A stretch of DNA of 52,293 bases from Curvibacter sp. GTDB lineage: Bacteria > Pseudomonadota > Gammaproteobacteria > Burkholderiales > Burkholderiaceae_C. Each line of letters begins with the position of its first letter. Positions within the stretch are counted from its first letter, which is position 1. Location: positions 1-52,293 of the forward strand of contig JADCGR010000045.1 in assembly GCA_020248905.1 (NCBI GenBank). Direction: 5' to 3'. The notes under the pieces were generated by a model. It worked only from the letters and a program-made list of their open reading frames with translations, was not told the DNA's origin and made no database searches. This document shows, piece after piece, positions 17,864-28,739 of this stretch. The translations under genes were made by a program, and so were the position numbers.

Positions 17864-18116
17864 AGCGGCAAGCCAGACCGCTATATCGAGAACCCTGGGG
17901 AATATTTTTGTACAAGTTTAAAGTTATCCACAAGCTAGCGGAAAGCTGCCAAGTTGTTCATGCCTGTCGCTAGGTATGAAGCGCCGGTCTACACAGGGTT
18001 CTACCGATCTCAAGTGCTTGATAAAAAAAGGGAAAATGAGGCTTTCCACAGAGCAACGTGCGCATTAACTACTACTACTAATGTGAAATAAAGAAATAAA
18101 GGAAGAGGTTGACAAC
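17864..18116 (+). other. Probable replication origin (oriC) between dnaA and dnaN
   Basis: This gap contains a perfect DnaA box TTATCCACA at 17924-17932 and a weaker one, CTTTCCACA, at 18042-18050. After the second comes the GC-rich GAGCAACGTGCGC, then four CTA repeats at 18069-18080, then the AT-rich AAATAAAGAAATAAAGG. On the opposite strand the repeats read 3'-GAT-5' four times, the DnaA-trio pattern. The order box, GC-rich spacer, trio, AT-rich matches the basal unwinding layout described for Bacillus subtilis. Confidence 0.75.
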
Positions 18117-19223
18117 ATGATTGTCCTGAAGGCAACGCAAGACAAAGTCCTGTCGGTATTCCAGTCAGTAAGTGGCATCGTCGAACGTCGCCACACCCTG
18201 CCCATTCTTGCCAACGTGATGATCCGTAAGACAGGCTCGGCTTTGCAGTTCACGACGAGCGACCTGGAGATCCAGATACGCACGACTGCGGACTTCGAAG
18301 GAGACACCGGCAGCTTCACGACAACGGTCGGGGCGCGCAAGTTTATCGACATCCTGCGCACCATGCCCGCAGACCAGACGGTTGCACTGGAATCCAGCCA
18401 GAACAAGCTGATCCTCAGGGGCGGCAAAAGCAAGTTCACACTGCAGACCCTGCCAGCCGAGGATTTCCCGCTGGTGCAGGAGGCCGCCAATTTCGGGCCC
18501 AAGTTCAGCGTGCCGCAGAAAACGCTCAAAGAGTTGCTCGGCCAGGTGTCCTTTGCAATGGCGGTGCACGATATCCGCTACTACCTCAACGGCATCCTCT
18601 TCGTTGCCGAAGGCAAGCAGCTCAGCCTAGTAGCTACGGACGGGCATCGCCTGGCGTTCTCATCCGCCACACTGGATGTGGAAGTGCCCAAGCAGGAAGT
18701 CATACTCCCCCGCAAGACCGTGCTGGAGATGCAGCGCCTGCTCAGTGACGCCGACGGTGCTATCGAGATGCAGTTTGCGAGCAATCAGGCCAAGTTCAGC
18801 TTTGCAGGGATGGAGTGTGTGACGAAGCTGGTGGAAGGCAAGTTCCCTGACTACAACCGTGTCATTCCCAAGAACCACAAGAACGCCTTCACTCTTGGCC
18901 GTCAACCCCTGCTCGCCACCTTGCAGCGTACGGCGATCTTGACTAGCGATAAGTTCAAAGGGGTGCGTCTCAACATTGATCCCGGTGCCTTGCGAGTTGC
19001 GTCGAACAACGCCGAGCAGGAGGAGGCCGTGGACGAACTGGATATCGATTACAGCGGGGACAGCATCGAGATAGGTTTCAATGTAACCTACCTGATCGAT
19101 GTGCTGACCAATATGGAACAGGACATGGTCAAGGTGGAGCTTTCGGATTCCAACAGCTCCGCACTTATCTCCATTCCTGACAACCAGAATTTCAAGTATG
19201 TCGTGATGCCCATGCGCATCTGA
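18117..19223 (+). CDS. dnaN: DNA polymerase III beta subunit (sliding clamp)
   Basis: The 368-residue protein matches the three-domain clamp over its full length, beginning MIVLKATQDKVLSVFQSVSG and ending with the NFKYVVMPMRI C-terminus that is almost fixed in proteobacteria. It forms the ring that tethers polymerase III. The start follows GGAAGAGG. It stands between dnaA and gyrB in the classic order. Confidence 0.98.
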   Translation: MIVLKATQDKVLSVFQSVSGIVERRHTLPILANVMIRKTGSALQFTTSDLEIQIRTTADFEGDTGSFTTTVGARKFIDILRTMPADQTVALESSQNKLILRGGKSKFTLQTLPAEDFPLVQEAANFGPKFSVPQKTLKELLGQVSFAMAVHDIRYYLNGILFVAEGKQLSLVATDGHRLAFSSATLDVEVPKQEVILPRKTVLEMQRLLSDADGAIEMQFASNQAKFSFAGMECVTKLVEGKFPDYNRVIPKNHKNAFTLGRQPLLATLQRTAILTSDKFKGVRLNIDPGALRVASNNAEQEEAVDELDIDYSGDSIEIGFNVTYLIDVLTNMEQDMVKVELSDSNSSALISIPDNQNFKYVVMPMRI

Positions 19224-19230
19224 CCAGTGA

Positions 19231-21876
<2,646 letters not shown>

Positions 21877-22010
21877 GCGGGCTTGTCGAATGCGCTAATT
21901 GGTGAGAAAGTGACCTTAATAGCTGAGAAACTGGGCCGTTTTGAGAGCGCCCAGCGTTACTCAAAAGGAAACCTGGTTGTCCCGAGTCGTTTTATTAGCT
22001 GTGCGTGACC

Positions 22011-22047
22011 CAAATAGATGTCACTTGTGGCACAAATAAATGTCACT
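22011..22047. repeat. Tandem 15-bp repeats, possible insertion-sequence end remnant
   Basis: CAAATAGATGTCACT (22011-22025) is repeated as CAAATAAATGTCACT (22033-22047), 22 bases apart. Repeated sites of this kind occur inside the ends of IS21-like elements. No transposase is adjacent. The rest of 21877-22326 holds only a terminator and no gene that I can support. Confidence 0.35.
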
Positions 22048-22065
22048 AAGCTGAATCGACACATC

Positions 22066-22095
22066 AAAGCGCTGGGTAATACCAGCGCTTTTTTT
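22066..22095 (+). terminator. Strong intrinsic terminator downstream of gyrB
   Basis: AAAGCGCTGG pairs with CCAGCGCTTT across GTAATA and is followed by more T residues. It lies 190 bases after gyrB, beyond the tandem repeats, so part of the gap may be inserted. Confidence 0.85.
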
Positions 22096-22326
22096 CGTCG
22101 CTGCATTCAGCCATGGGCCGAAACTCATCTACAACTGCCTCTATGTGAGCTTCAGGCTGTCTGCCGTCACTTGGTTCCGGATCGCGAATGACCGCAGCCG
22201 TCGACACCAGTCATTGCCCAGCTCTCAGGCTGACGGGCTGCTTCACACGCGAAACGACCGTTCGACGGCACTGTTGCCGAAGATGGCCGAAGGCGATCAA
22301 GTCACGGGTGCAGACGCAGCCGGGTA

Positions 22327-22464
22327 ATGGGTGAAAGCGCTCTGCGCGACGTTATCACCGAATTGGCGGAAGACCTCTACGCCTTCAAGGATTGGGCGAT
22401 CGGCGAGTACAGCGACAACGAAGAGCTGAACCAGCGGATCTGGCGGAAGTACCCGGGATTCTGA
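22327..22464 (+). CDS. Small hypothetical protein (45 residues)
   Basis: A short reading frame begins MGESALRDVITELAEDLY and ends with a basic segment, RIWRKYPGF. It is acidic and helical in character. It lies 16 bases before the zinc-ribbon protein gene on the same strand and may be cotranscribed. The ribosome-binding site is weak. The codon usage looks coding, but I recognise no family. It could be a small partner of the next gene or a chance frame. Confidence 0.4.
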   Translation: MGESALRDVITELAEDLYAFKDWAIGEYSDNEELNQRIWRKYPGF

Positions 22465-22480
22465 GATGGAGTGAACTGGC

Positions 22481-22990
22481 ATGAGCGGAAATCGATGGGA
22501 CCAGCCGGGCGTGCCCCACAAAGGATGGCACTGCGTGGATGTGGTCGACCTGCGGGCCGACGGCGAGTCGGCGAACGAAACCGATTACGCGACCTGCCAG
22601 ATGTGCGGCAACGAGAAGATCCGCTACGTCCACATCATGGAGCACCCGGATCTGGACGAGAACTTCGACGTCGGGTGTGTCTGCGCCGAGAAGATGAGCG
22701 GCGACTACGAGGGGCCGAAACGGCGTGAGGCCAAGTTGCGCAACCGAGCAGCACGCCGAACCCGATGGCTGCAGCGCAAGTGGCGAGTTTCTGCCAAGGG
22801 GAACAGCTTTCTGAATCTTGAAGGCTACAACCTCGTCGTTTACCCGACAAAGACTGGTCGCTGGGGCTACAAGATTGGCGATCGTTTTGGGTCTCGAACA
22901 TACCCGACAAACAACGAAGCGAAGCTGGCGCTGTTCGATGACTTCTGGATGGCGACCCAGGATGACGAGCAGCTGTGGAGCAGTGATTGA
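22481..22990 (+). CDS. Hypothetical protein with an N-terminal zinc ribbon
   Basis: This protein of 169 residues has paired cysteines in CQMCGNEKIRYVHIM (about residues 39-53) and VGCVCAEKM (about residues 64-72), spaced like a zinc-binding ribbon. A basic stretch follows (residues 80-100, RREAKLRNRAARRTRWLQRK). The C-terminal domain, rich in Trp and Tyr (LVVYPTKTGRWGYKIGDRFG), may be an AP2-like or other small beta domain. Nucleic-acid binding is a fair guess from the charge, but no function is known to me. It lies in an accessory stretch between gyrB and the guanidine genes. Confidence 0.65.
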   Translation: MSGNRWDQPGVPHKGWHCVDVVDLRADGESANETDYATCQMCGNEKIRYVHIMEHPDLDENFDVGCVCAEKMSGDYEGPKRREAKLRNRAARRTRWLQRKWRVSAKGNSFLNLEGYNLVVYPTKTGRWGYKIGDRFGSRTYPTNNEAKLALFDDFWMATQDDEQLWSSD

Positions 22991-23010
22991 TGAGCCCGGA
23001 GAAATGAGAA

Positions 23011-23688
23011 ATGGCTAAACCTGTCGTAATCGGCTCGCGGAGTTTCCGAACCCAGAAAAGCGCACTGGACCATTACAAGGCGCTGCTACACCGGTACCAG
23101 GACGGGGATCGCATATCTGACCCAGGGGACCACGCCGACCTCGTGGCCCTCGTCGAACGGTATGACCCGATTCTTGACCAGGTTGGTGAGCCGGCGAAGG
23201 GTTGTGGCCAGATCGGCCACTTCGAACGGCGCCTGAACACAGGAACGGGCTGGAGCAACTCCGGCTTTTGGGTGGTGCGACTGGACGGGTCCGCCACGGA
23301 CTTTTCGTACATCTGGGCCGTCAAAGGCTTACCAGGGGACCGATCGAAGGATTTCTACGGTGCATATCGACAGGCGGTCGCTTTGGACCTCGTCCTCGCC
23401 AAGAAGCAGGCGTTTGCACCGTACGGCGACGATCAGGGCCGGGTTGAGTGCGAGTTGACCGGAAAGATGGTCACCATCGACGACGCACACCTTGACCACG
23501 CATGGCCGTACTTCTCGCACATGGTGAGTGGGTTTCGGGCTGCCAGGGGTTGGTCGCGGGACATTCCGGATGGCATCGTTTCCGCCCCGGCTGACGGCCA
23601 GACCACGGCAACATTCGTGGACAGCGCCGTGACTGAGGCATTCCGAGCGTTCCACCATGACCAAGCGGTTCTTCGGATTCTCAGCTGA
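23011..23688 (+). CDS. DCL-family (DUF3223) protein with HNH-like C-terminus
   Basis: The 225-residue protein begins with a DCL/DUF3223-type domain, about residues 5-75: IGSRSFRTQKSALDHYKALL and the GQIGHFERRLNTGTGW region. The second half has VECELTGKMVTIDDAHLDHA near residue 145, which resembles a reduced HNH motif (C..TG....DDAHLDH..P.F). DCL-type proteins are linked to rRNA processing in plants and are of unknown role in bacteria, where HNH fusions occur in accessory regions. It could be a nuclease, but only one cysteine of a zinc pair is evident. It starts 21 bases after the zinc-ribbon gene. Confidence 0.6.
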   Translation: MAKPVVIGSRSFRTQKSALDHYKALLHRYQDGDRISDPGDHADLVALVERYDPILDQVGEPAKGCGQIGHFERRLNTGTGWSNSGFWVVRLDGSATDFSYIWAVKGLPGDRSKDFYGAYRQAVALDLVLAKKQAFAPYGDDQGRVECELTGKMVTIDDAHLDHAWPYFSHMVSGFRAARGWSRDIPDGIVSAPADGQTTATFVDSAVTEAFRAFHHDQAVLRILS

Positions 23689-24244
23689 GAAGCAAACCTG
23701 AAGACCGCGAGTTCAGCTCGCCGGCCAAAAGTTGCACGGCCTGTCCGGCTGGCGTGACCAGCTCCAGTTGGCTGCGATCGGGCCGGCGTAGACGTCTTGC
23801 GGACGCGGGTTCAATTCCGCAAACGGGAATCGAACTGGCGACCCTTCTGATGCACCCGGTTGATGACCTCGGCCGGGCGTAACTGGTAGGATTGTCGGCA
23901 TCAGGGGCTGGATTCCGCACCTTTCCGCAGGAGTTCGCAGCGGTCGTAAGGCGCTGAGTTACATAGGTTTGGCGCAGGGTTCCACCCCACCACCAATACC
24001 CCTGAGAATGGCCTCAGTGCTTGATCGCACTGGGGCCAATTTCTTTGCCGTTCCACTCTAAGCAAGAGGGGATTGTGGCAGTGACTCAGGCCATCTCTCA
24101 CGCTCAGGCCACCAGTCAGGAACTCCACTACGCCAGTAGGGCCCATTGATTGTTTGGGCGAGCGCTTCCAGATATGGCGAACGTTGCTCCAACTCATTCC
24201 GAACGACCTTTATCCAGATTGCGAGCCGAGCTCGAAACGGTTCG
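23689..24244. other. 556-base stretch without a convincing gene
   Basis: No frame here reads like a protein. A T-arm-like string, GCGGGTTCAATTCCGC, occurs near 23802-23817, but no tRNA or tmRNA body can be folded around it. A terminator-like stem-loop lies at 24009-24038. The stretch may hold worn ends of former mobile DNA. Confidence 0.5.
24009..24038 (+). terminator. Stem-loop, possible terminator
   Basis: TGGCCTCAGTGC pairs with GCACTGGGGCCA (11 Watson-Crick pairs and one G-T) across TTGATC, followed by ATTTCTTT. The T tract is weak. Confidence 0.5.
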
Positions 24245-25144
24245 ATGAAGGTCGGCATAGTCACAGGAACGATAGCTGCCGATCGCGATGAATTGGCCGA
24301 AAAGCTCGGTCAAGACGGGATGAACAGGGCGACTCTCTGGTTTCCGGACTATGAGGTGACCGCAGGGTTTGGAAGAACCAAATGGCTGGTCGAGGTCAAG
24401 CCGAAAGAACTGGCCGAGACGGTTGAAGCAGAAAAGATCAACGAGAGAAAAAAAGCGTGCGCCAAATTTGGGATTCGATTCGCCTTGGTGACCGACGAGG
24501 CGCTCGGTAAGCATCTGGAAGTGAACATCAGGATGTTGGGGCGCTATAGAAAGCTGCCTATCCTGATGCTGCGGAACCTGAAATCCCCCGAGACCTACTT
24601 CCAGGCCGCTTTCAGGGTGCAATCGCCATGGTCCATCAAGAATCCCAACGGCGACAACCCGAACGAAGAGGAGATACTGAAGCCAGTCTGCTTCGTGTTC
24701 GACTTTGCGCCTACACGCGCCTTACGTCAGCTTTCCGAATACGGCATAGGACTCTCCCCGAACGAGCAGAATCCAGAGAACGCGGTCAAGGATCTCGTGT
24801 CCTTCTTGCCTGTGTTGGCCTACGACGGCGCCAACATGACGCAGATCGATGCAGGTGGAATTCTAGACATTGCGATGGCTGGAACTTCTGCCACCCTGTC
24901 AGCGCGCAAGTGGGAAAGTGCGCTTCTGGTCAATGTGGACAACGACACACTCCGGCGAATCATGGACAACCCGGAGGCTATCTGCAACATTGCGGTCATT
25001 CGTGTCAACAGGTCTCTTTCGGTGGAACGTCTGGCGGCCCCTTTCGCCAGCCCGTGCGTTGTGAACCGGTCGATTCGCGCGTCAACGGCTATTCAAATCA
25101 ATATTGTTTGTAAGGCAGGTACTCCCGACGCCACCCCACGCTAG
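24245..25144 (+). pseudogene. Chimeric remnant: TnsA-like endonuclease piece joined to helicase C-terminus
   Basis: One open frame joins two unrelated parts. Residues of about 25-100 (WFPDYEV...TKWLVEVKP...FALVTDEAL) look like the catalytic part of a TnsA-type or Tn7-like endonuclease (D...VEVKP...LVTD). From about residue 105, LMLRNLKSPETYFQAAFRVQ is helicase motif VI. It continues with VCFVFDFAPTRALRQLSEYG and SARKWESALLVNVDNDTLRR, the C-terminal region of a large restriction-type helicase. An in-frame deletion between two former genes explains it best. The end runs out into sequence without similarity. The frame stays open upstream to 24146. A functional product is unlikely but cannot be excluded. 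Confidence 0.55.
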
Positions 25145-25153
25145 ACCATGGGC

Positions 25154-25169
25154 TGGCACGGTTCATGCT
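25154..25169 (+). promoter_or_regulatory. Sigma-54 promoter for the porin gene
   Basis: TGGCACGGTTCATGCT has the GG and GC doublets exactly ten bases apart (25155-25156 and 25167-25168), close to the consensus TGGCAC-N5-TTGCW. It lies about 40 bases before the porin start. No clear NtrC enhancer was found upstream. Confidence 0.7.
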
Positions 25170-25209
25170 GTGACTCAGGGTTCCCTCATCCCGTATGGAG
25201 TAAGACAAC

Positions 25210-25959
25210 ATGAAGATGAAATCCAAGATCGCCCTGACCGCTCTGGCCCTGACCGCAGGCAGCGCCGCCTTTGCCCAGTTGAGCTACAACGTGGGCGTGG
25301 TCAGCGACTACCGCGTACGCGGCATCGCACAGACCGCCGCGCAGCCCTCGCTGCAAGGCGGCGTGGACTACGCGCACAAAAGCGGTGCATACGTAGGCGC
25401 CTGGGCCGCCAACAACATCAAATGGATCAAGGAGTTCAACGGCGCCACCAAGGGCGACTATGAGATTGATGTCTACGGTGGCTACAAGGCCGAGCTCATG
25501 CCTGGCCTGAGCTATGACGTCGGCGCCATCACCTACCAGTTCCCAAACAACAACTCGGCAGGATCCACCGTCACCAACGCCACCACCTACGAAATCTACG
25601 GTGCACTGACCTACAAGGTCGTGACACTGAAGTACAACCAGAGCGTGGGCGACTTCCTTGGCATCCGCGACTCCAACGGCAGCCGCTATTGGGATCTGAG
25701 CGCCACGTTCGACCTGGGTTCTGGCTTCACATTGGTGCCGCATTTGGGACGTCAGACCATCCCGGCGAACGCGGGCAATGCCGCCAACAACGCCGACTAC
25801 ACCGACTATGCACTGACCCTCACCAAGCAGGTCAGCAACGGCCTCACGGTGTCGCTGGCAGCTGTCGGCACCAATGGCGACAAGGCTTTCTGGACCCAGA
25901 GCGATGGTCGCTACATTGCCAAGGAAGCGGTCGTGGTGGGCGTGAAGTACGTCTTCTGA
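25210..25959 (+). CDS. TorF family putative porin
   Basis: The 249-residue protein has a clear signal peptide (MKMKSKIALTALALTAGSAAFA) cleaved before QLSYNVGVVSDYRVRG, the conserved start of the TorF/Gcw_chp outer-membrane family. Alternating beta strands follow, and the protein ends in Phe, VGVKYVF, as outer-membrane barrels do. In related bacteria this family often stands beside glnK-amtB. Here it has its own sigma-54 promoter, ends in a terminator and lies next to the guanidine genes. I infer nitrogen-controlled uptake of small nitrogen compounds. Confidence 0.87.
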   Translation: MKMKSKIALTALALTAGSAAFAQLSYNVGVVSDYRVRGIAQTAAQPSLQGGVDYAHKSGAYVGAWAANNIKWIKEFNGATKGDYEIDVYGGYKAELMPGLSYDVGAITYQFPNNNSAGSTVTNATTYEIYGALTYKVVTLKYNQSVGDFLGIRDSNGSRYWDLSATFDLGSGFTLVPHLGRQTIPANAGNAANNADYTDYALTLTKQVSNGLTVSLAAVGTNGDKAFWTQSDGRYIAKEAVVVGVKYVF

Positions 25960-25986
25960 CCGCACCTGGTTCTCCAAAGGTTTTAC

Positions 25987-26017
25987 CCGCGGCCGCACCA
26001 GCGCCCGCGGTTTTTTT
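25987..26017 (+). terminator. Terminator after the porin gene
   Basis: CCGCGG (25987-25992) pairs with CCGCGG (26005-26010), with extra inner GC pairs, followed by seven T. It separates the porin from the guanidine operon. Confidence 0.8.
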
Positions 26018-26034
26018 CTTGCCCTCACGATCGC

Positions 26035-26050
26035 TGGCATCAAACTTGCT
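26035..26050 (+). promoter_or_regulatory. Sigma-54 promoter of guanidine unit 1
   Basis: TGGCATCAAACTTGCT carries GG (26036-26037) and GC (26048-26049) ten bases apart, matching the -24/-12 consensus. Transcription would start near 26060, leaving the complete riboswitch (26106 on) in the leader. Confidence 0.72.
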
Positions 26051-26105
26051 GATGCCCATGTCGAGAGATGACCGCCGCGGTGCACGCGGCGGCCCGTTAG
26101 CAAAG

Positions 26106-26210
26106 ACCGCTAGGGTTCCGGGTCCGGCTCACTGCCCGACCGCCTGGTCCGAGAGCAGTCGGCTGCATCTAGGTGCAGTTCCACGGAGGGACAAAAGCCC
26201 GGGAGGTCAC
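26106..26210 (+). promoter_or_regulatory. Guanidine-I (ykkC) riboswitch, unit 1
   Basis: The class signature strings are present in order: CTAGGGTTCCG at 26110, GGTCCGAGAG near 26147, a variable hairpin, and CCACGGAGGGACAAAAGCCC with GGGAG to about 26205. Such RNAs turn genes on when guanidinium is bound. The ribosome-binding site of the permease gene is about 45 bases further on. No clear terminator lies between, so control may act on translation or on a terminator that I cannot see by eye. Confidence 0.95.
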
Positions 26211-26260
26211 GGCGGACGCCGGTGTCACCTCTCATGCGTTTGCCACTCCTGGAGCCTGAC

Positions 26261-27079
26261 ATGAACGACAAGAAGACTGCGCCGCCGCGCCCGAGCATCT
26301 GGGCCATCGGTGCCTCCATCTCCCGGAGCCAGTACTGGCTGTTTGCCGGCATCGGCCTGCTGCTGCCGCTGCTGGCTTGGGCAGCGCTCAGCGCCAGTGG
26401 CTGGATCGATCCGGTCTTCATGCCCGGCCCGCTGCAGGTGCTGCAGCGCTTCTGGCGCTGGCTGGTGCAGGACGACCTGCTGGGCGACACGACCATCAGT
26501 GTCTACCGCGTCACCGCGGGTTTTGTCATCTCCGCGGTGCTGGCCCTGCCCATCGGGCTCCTGATTGGTGCATACCGCCCCATCGAGGCGCTGCTCGAAC
26601 CCCTGACCGACTTCATCCGCTACATGCCGGCCGTGGCCTTCATCCCACTGGTGATGTTGTGGCTGGGCATCGGCGAGAGCGCCAAGATCTCCATCATCTT
26701 CATCGGCACCTTCTTCCAGATGGTCCTCATGGTGGCCGAGAACGTGCGGCTGGTGCCGCGCGCACAGATCGAGGCGGCACAGACCATGGGCGCCACGCGC
26801 GGGGAGATCGTCCAGCTGGTGCTGCTGCAGTCGGCCAAGCCGGCCATGCTGGACACGCTGCGCATCACCATGGGCTGGGCCTGGACCTACCTAGTGGTGG
26901 CCGAACTGGTGGCCGCCAACAGCGGCTTGGGCTACGCCATCCTGAAGGCGCAGCGCTATCTCAAGACCGACACCATCTTCGCCGGCATCGTGCTCATCGG
27001 CCTCATCGGCCTGCTCATGGACCAGGCCTTCCGCTGGCTGCACCGCCGCAGCTTCCCTTGGATGCATACGAAAGGCTGA
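26261..27079 (+). CDS. ABC transporter permease, probable guanidine importer
   Basis: The 272-residue membrane protein has about six segments. It carries the BPD permease EAA loop, IEAAQTMGATRGEIVQLVLL near residue 165, as in SsuC/TauC-type nitrate/sulfonate/taurine permeases. The start at 26261 follows CCTGGAG; an upstream in-frame ATG at 26222 has poor support. It is the first gene after the riboswitch and pairs with the ATPase six bases downstream. Its substrate-binding protein is encoded in the second riboswitch unit at 35182. The guanidine specificity is inferred from the regulation and the neighbours. Confidence 0.9.
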   Translation: MNDKKTAPPRPSIWAIGASISRSQYWLFAGIGLLLPLLAWAALSASGWIDPVFMPGPLQVLQRFWRWLVQDDLLGDTTISVYRVTAGFVISAVLALPIGLLIGAYRPIEALLEPLTDFIRYMPAVAFIPLVMLWLGIGESAKISIIFIGTFFQMVLMVAENVRLVPRAQIEAAQTMGATRGEIVQLVLLQSAKPAMLDTLRITMGWAWTYLVVAELVAANSGLGYAILKAQRYLKTDTIFAGIVLIGLIGLLMDQAFRWLHRRSFPWMHTKG

Positions 27080-27085
27080 TCCGTC

Positions 27086-27919
27086 ATGGCACAAGTTCTC
27101 ATCGAACAACTCGGCAAGCGCTTTGCCAACAGCGCCTCCGCCACCGCGGCGCTTGAAGGCATTGATCTGACGATCGCCGATGGCGAATTCGTCACCCTGG
27201 TTGGCGCCTCCGGCTGCGGCAAGTCCACGCTGTTGCGCATCCTCGCCGGGCTGGAGACGCACACCAGCGGCCGCGTGCTGTGTGCCGGTCGGCCCATCAG
27301 CGGCCCCGGCGCGGACCGTGCCATGGTGTTCCAGCACTACAGCCTCTACCCCTGGCTCAACGTGATGGACAACATCAAGTTCAGCCGCCGTCTCAAGGTC
27401 AACCGCGAAGAGATCACCTCAGCCGACGTCGAGGCCGCCTCGGGCCGTGCCGACGCGCTGCTCGACCTGATTGGCCTGGCCAAGGTGGCCGGCGCCTACC
27501 CGAGCCAGCTCTCGGGGGGCATGCAGCAGCGCGTGGCGATCGCCCGCGCGCTCATGGGGCGGCCCGACATGCTGCTGATGGACGAGCCTTTCGGCGCGCT
27601 GGACGCACAGACGCGTGAGGTGATGCACGACCTGATCCTGCACATCCACCGCGTGGAGAAACCCACCATCGTCTTCGTCACGCACGACGTGGAAGAGGCC
27701 ATCTACCTGGGCCAGCGCGTGGTGCTGATGCAGCCGCGCCCGGGGCGCATCCACAGCATCTACCCGGTGCCGCTGCCGGCGGCACGCACGCAGGAGATGA
27801 AGCACGGCGCCGAATTCCGGGCGCTCAAGAATGAAATTCTCGCCCGCATCCGGGAGAGTGCCGGCGTCAACACCGACCAGGACCTGCTGGAGCGGCTGAA
27901 CATGGCCGCGTCCGCGTAA
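27086..27919 (+). CDS. ABC transporter ATP-binding protein, probable guanidine importer
   Basis: The 277-residue ATPase has Walker [10 protein letters not shown] near residue 38, the Q-loop [10 protein letters not shown], the signature [17 protein letters not shown] near residue 137 and Walker [13 protein letters not shown], and the switch histidine lies in [12 protein letters not shown]. It belongs to the SsuB/TauB/NrtD-like group and would drive import with the preceding permease. It is followed by the first DUF1989 gene after 14 bases, so uptake and breakdown are on one transcript. Confidence 0.93.
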   Translation: MAQVLIEQLGKRFANSASATAALEGIDLTIADGEFVTLVGASGCGKSTLLRILAGLETHTSGRVLCAGRPISGPGADRAMVFQHYSLYPWLNVMDNIKFSRRLKVNREEITSADVEAASGRADALLDLIGLAKVAGAYPSQLSGGMQQRVAIARALMGRPDMLLMDEPFGALDAQTREVMHDLILHIHRVEKPTIVFVTHDVEEAIYLGQRVVLMQPRPGRIHSIYPVPLPAARTQEMKHGAEFRALKNEILARIRESAGVNTDQDLLERLNMAASA

Positions 27920-27933
27920 ACAAGGAGAAACAC

Positions 27934-28725
27934 ATGAAAGCTACCGTCGACACCCTCGCGCCCCTGACCCCGCTTGCGCGCGCCGAAGTGCCCGAGCACT
28001 CGGCGCAATTCTCGGCGGACAAGGTGTTGTGGGAGGAAATTATTCCCGGCGGCGTGCATTGGTCCTGCCTGCTGCGCCGGGGCAACACGCTGCGTTTCAC
28101 CGACCTGCACGGCGGCGCCAATGTCTCCCTGCTGCTCTACAACCAGGAGGAGAAGACCGAGCGCTACAACATGCCCGACACCCTCAAGGCGCAGCACACG
28201 GCCTTTCTCACCCGCGGCCACGTCTGCTACTCCGACATGGGGCGCGTGCTCTGCTCGATTCCTGAAGACAGCTGCGGCTGGCACGACACCGTCTGCGGCG
28301 CGCTCGACGCCGCCACGCTGGCGCGCAAGTACGGTGTGCAGCGTTTCCAGGAGCACCGCAATGGCATGTACCGCAATGCGGTGGACGGCCTGCTGGTGGA
28401 GATCGGCAAGTGGGGCCTGGGCAAGCGCGACATGGTGGCCAACCTCAACCTGTTCAGCAAGGTGGTGGCCGACGCCGAAGGGCGCCTGCACTTCGAGACC
28501 GCGCACCGCGCCCCCGGCCAGCACATCGACCTGCGCTTCGAGATGAACGTGCTGGTCGCCTTTTCCACCGCACCGCATCCGCTCGACCCCGCGCCGGCCT
28601 ACAACCCCCAGTCGGTCAAGCTGACCGCCTGGCGCTCGGGCACCGCGGGTGCCGATGATGTCTGCCGCCTGTCCTGCCCCGAGAACGCCCGTGGCCTGCG
28701 CAACACCGAGCGCTACTTCCTCTGA
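27934..28725 (+). CDS. DUF1989 protein, carboxyguanidine deiminase subunit
   Basis: The 263-residue DUF1989 protein (urea carboxylase-associated type) carries LHGGANVSLLLYNQEEKTER near residue 63 and the conserved pattern GWHDTVCG near residue 113. Published work showed that the two DUF1989 proteins of such clusters form a carboxyguanidine deiminase (CgdA/CgdB), which makes allophanate and ammonia from carboxyguanidine. I do not assign which subunit this is. The conserved Cys and His residues probably bind metal. It lies 15 bases before its partner. Confidence 0.88.
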   Translation: MKATVDTLAPLTPLARAEVPEHSAQFSADKVLWEEIIPGGVHWSCLLRRGNTLRFTDLHGGANVSLLLYNQEEKTERYNMPDTLKAQHTAFLTRGHVCYSDMGRVLCSIPEDSCGWHDTVCGALDAATLARKYGVQRFQEHRNGMYRNAVDGLLVEIGKWGLGKRDMVANLNLFSKVVADAEGRLHFETAHRAPGQHIDLRFEMNVLVAFSTAPHPLDPAPAYNPQSVKLTAWRSGTAGADDVCRLSCPENARGLRNTERYFL

Positions 28726-28739
28726 AAGCGAGAACCCTC

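Noticed and set aside
23795-23825. T-arm-like sequence suggesting a tRNA or tmRNA end
   Set aside because: No acceptor stem, anticodon arm or tag-coding part can be matched around it, so chance or a tiny attachment-site relic is more likely.
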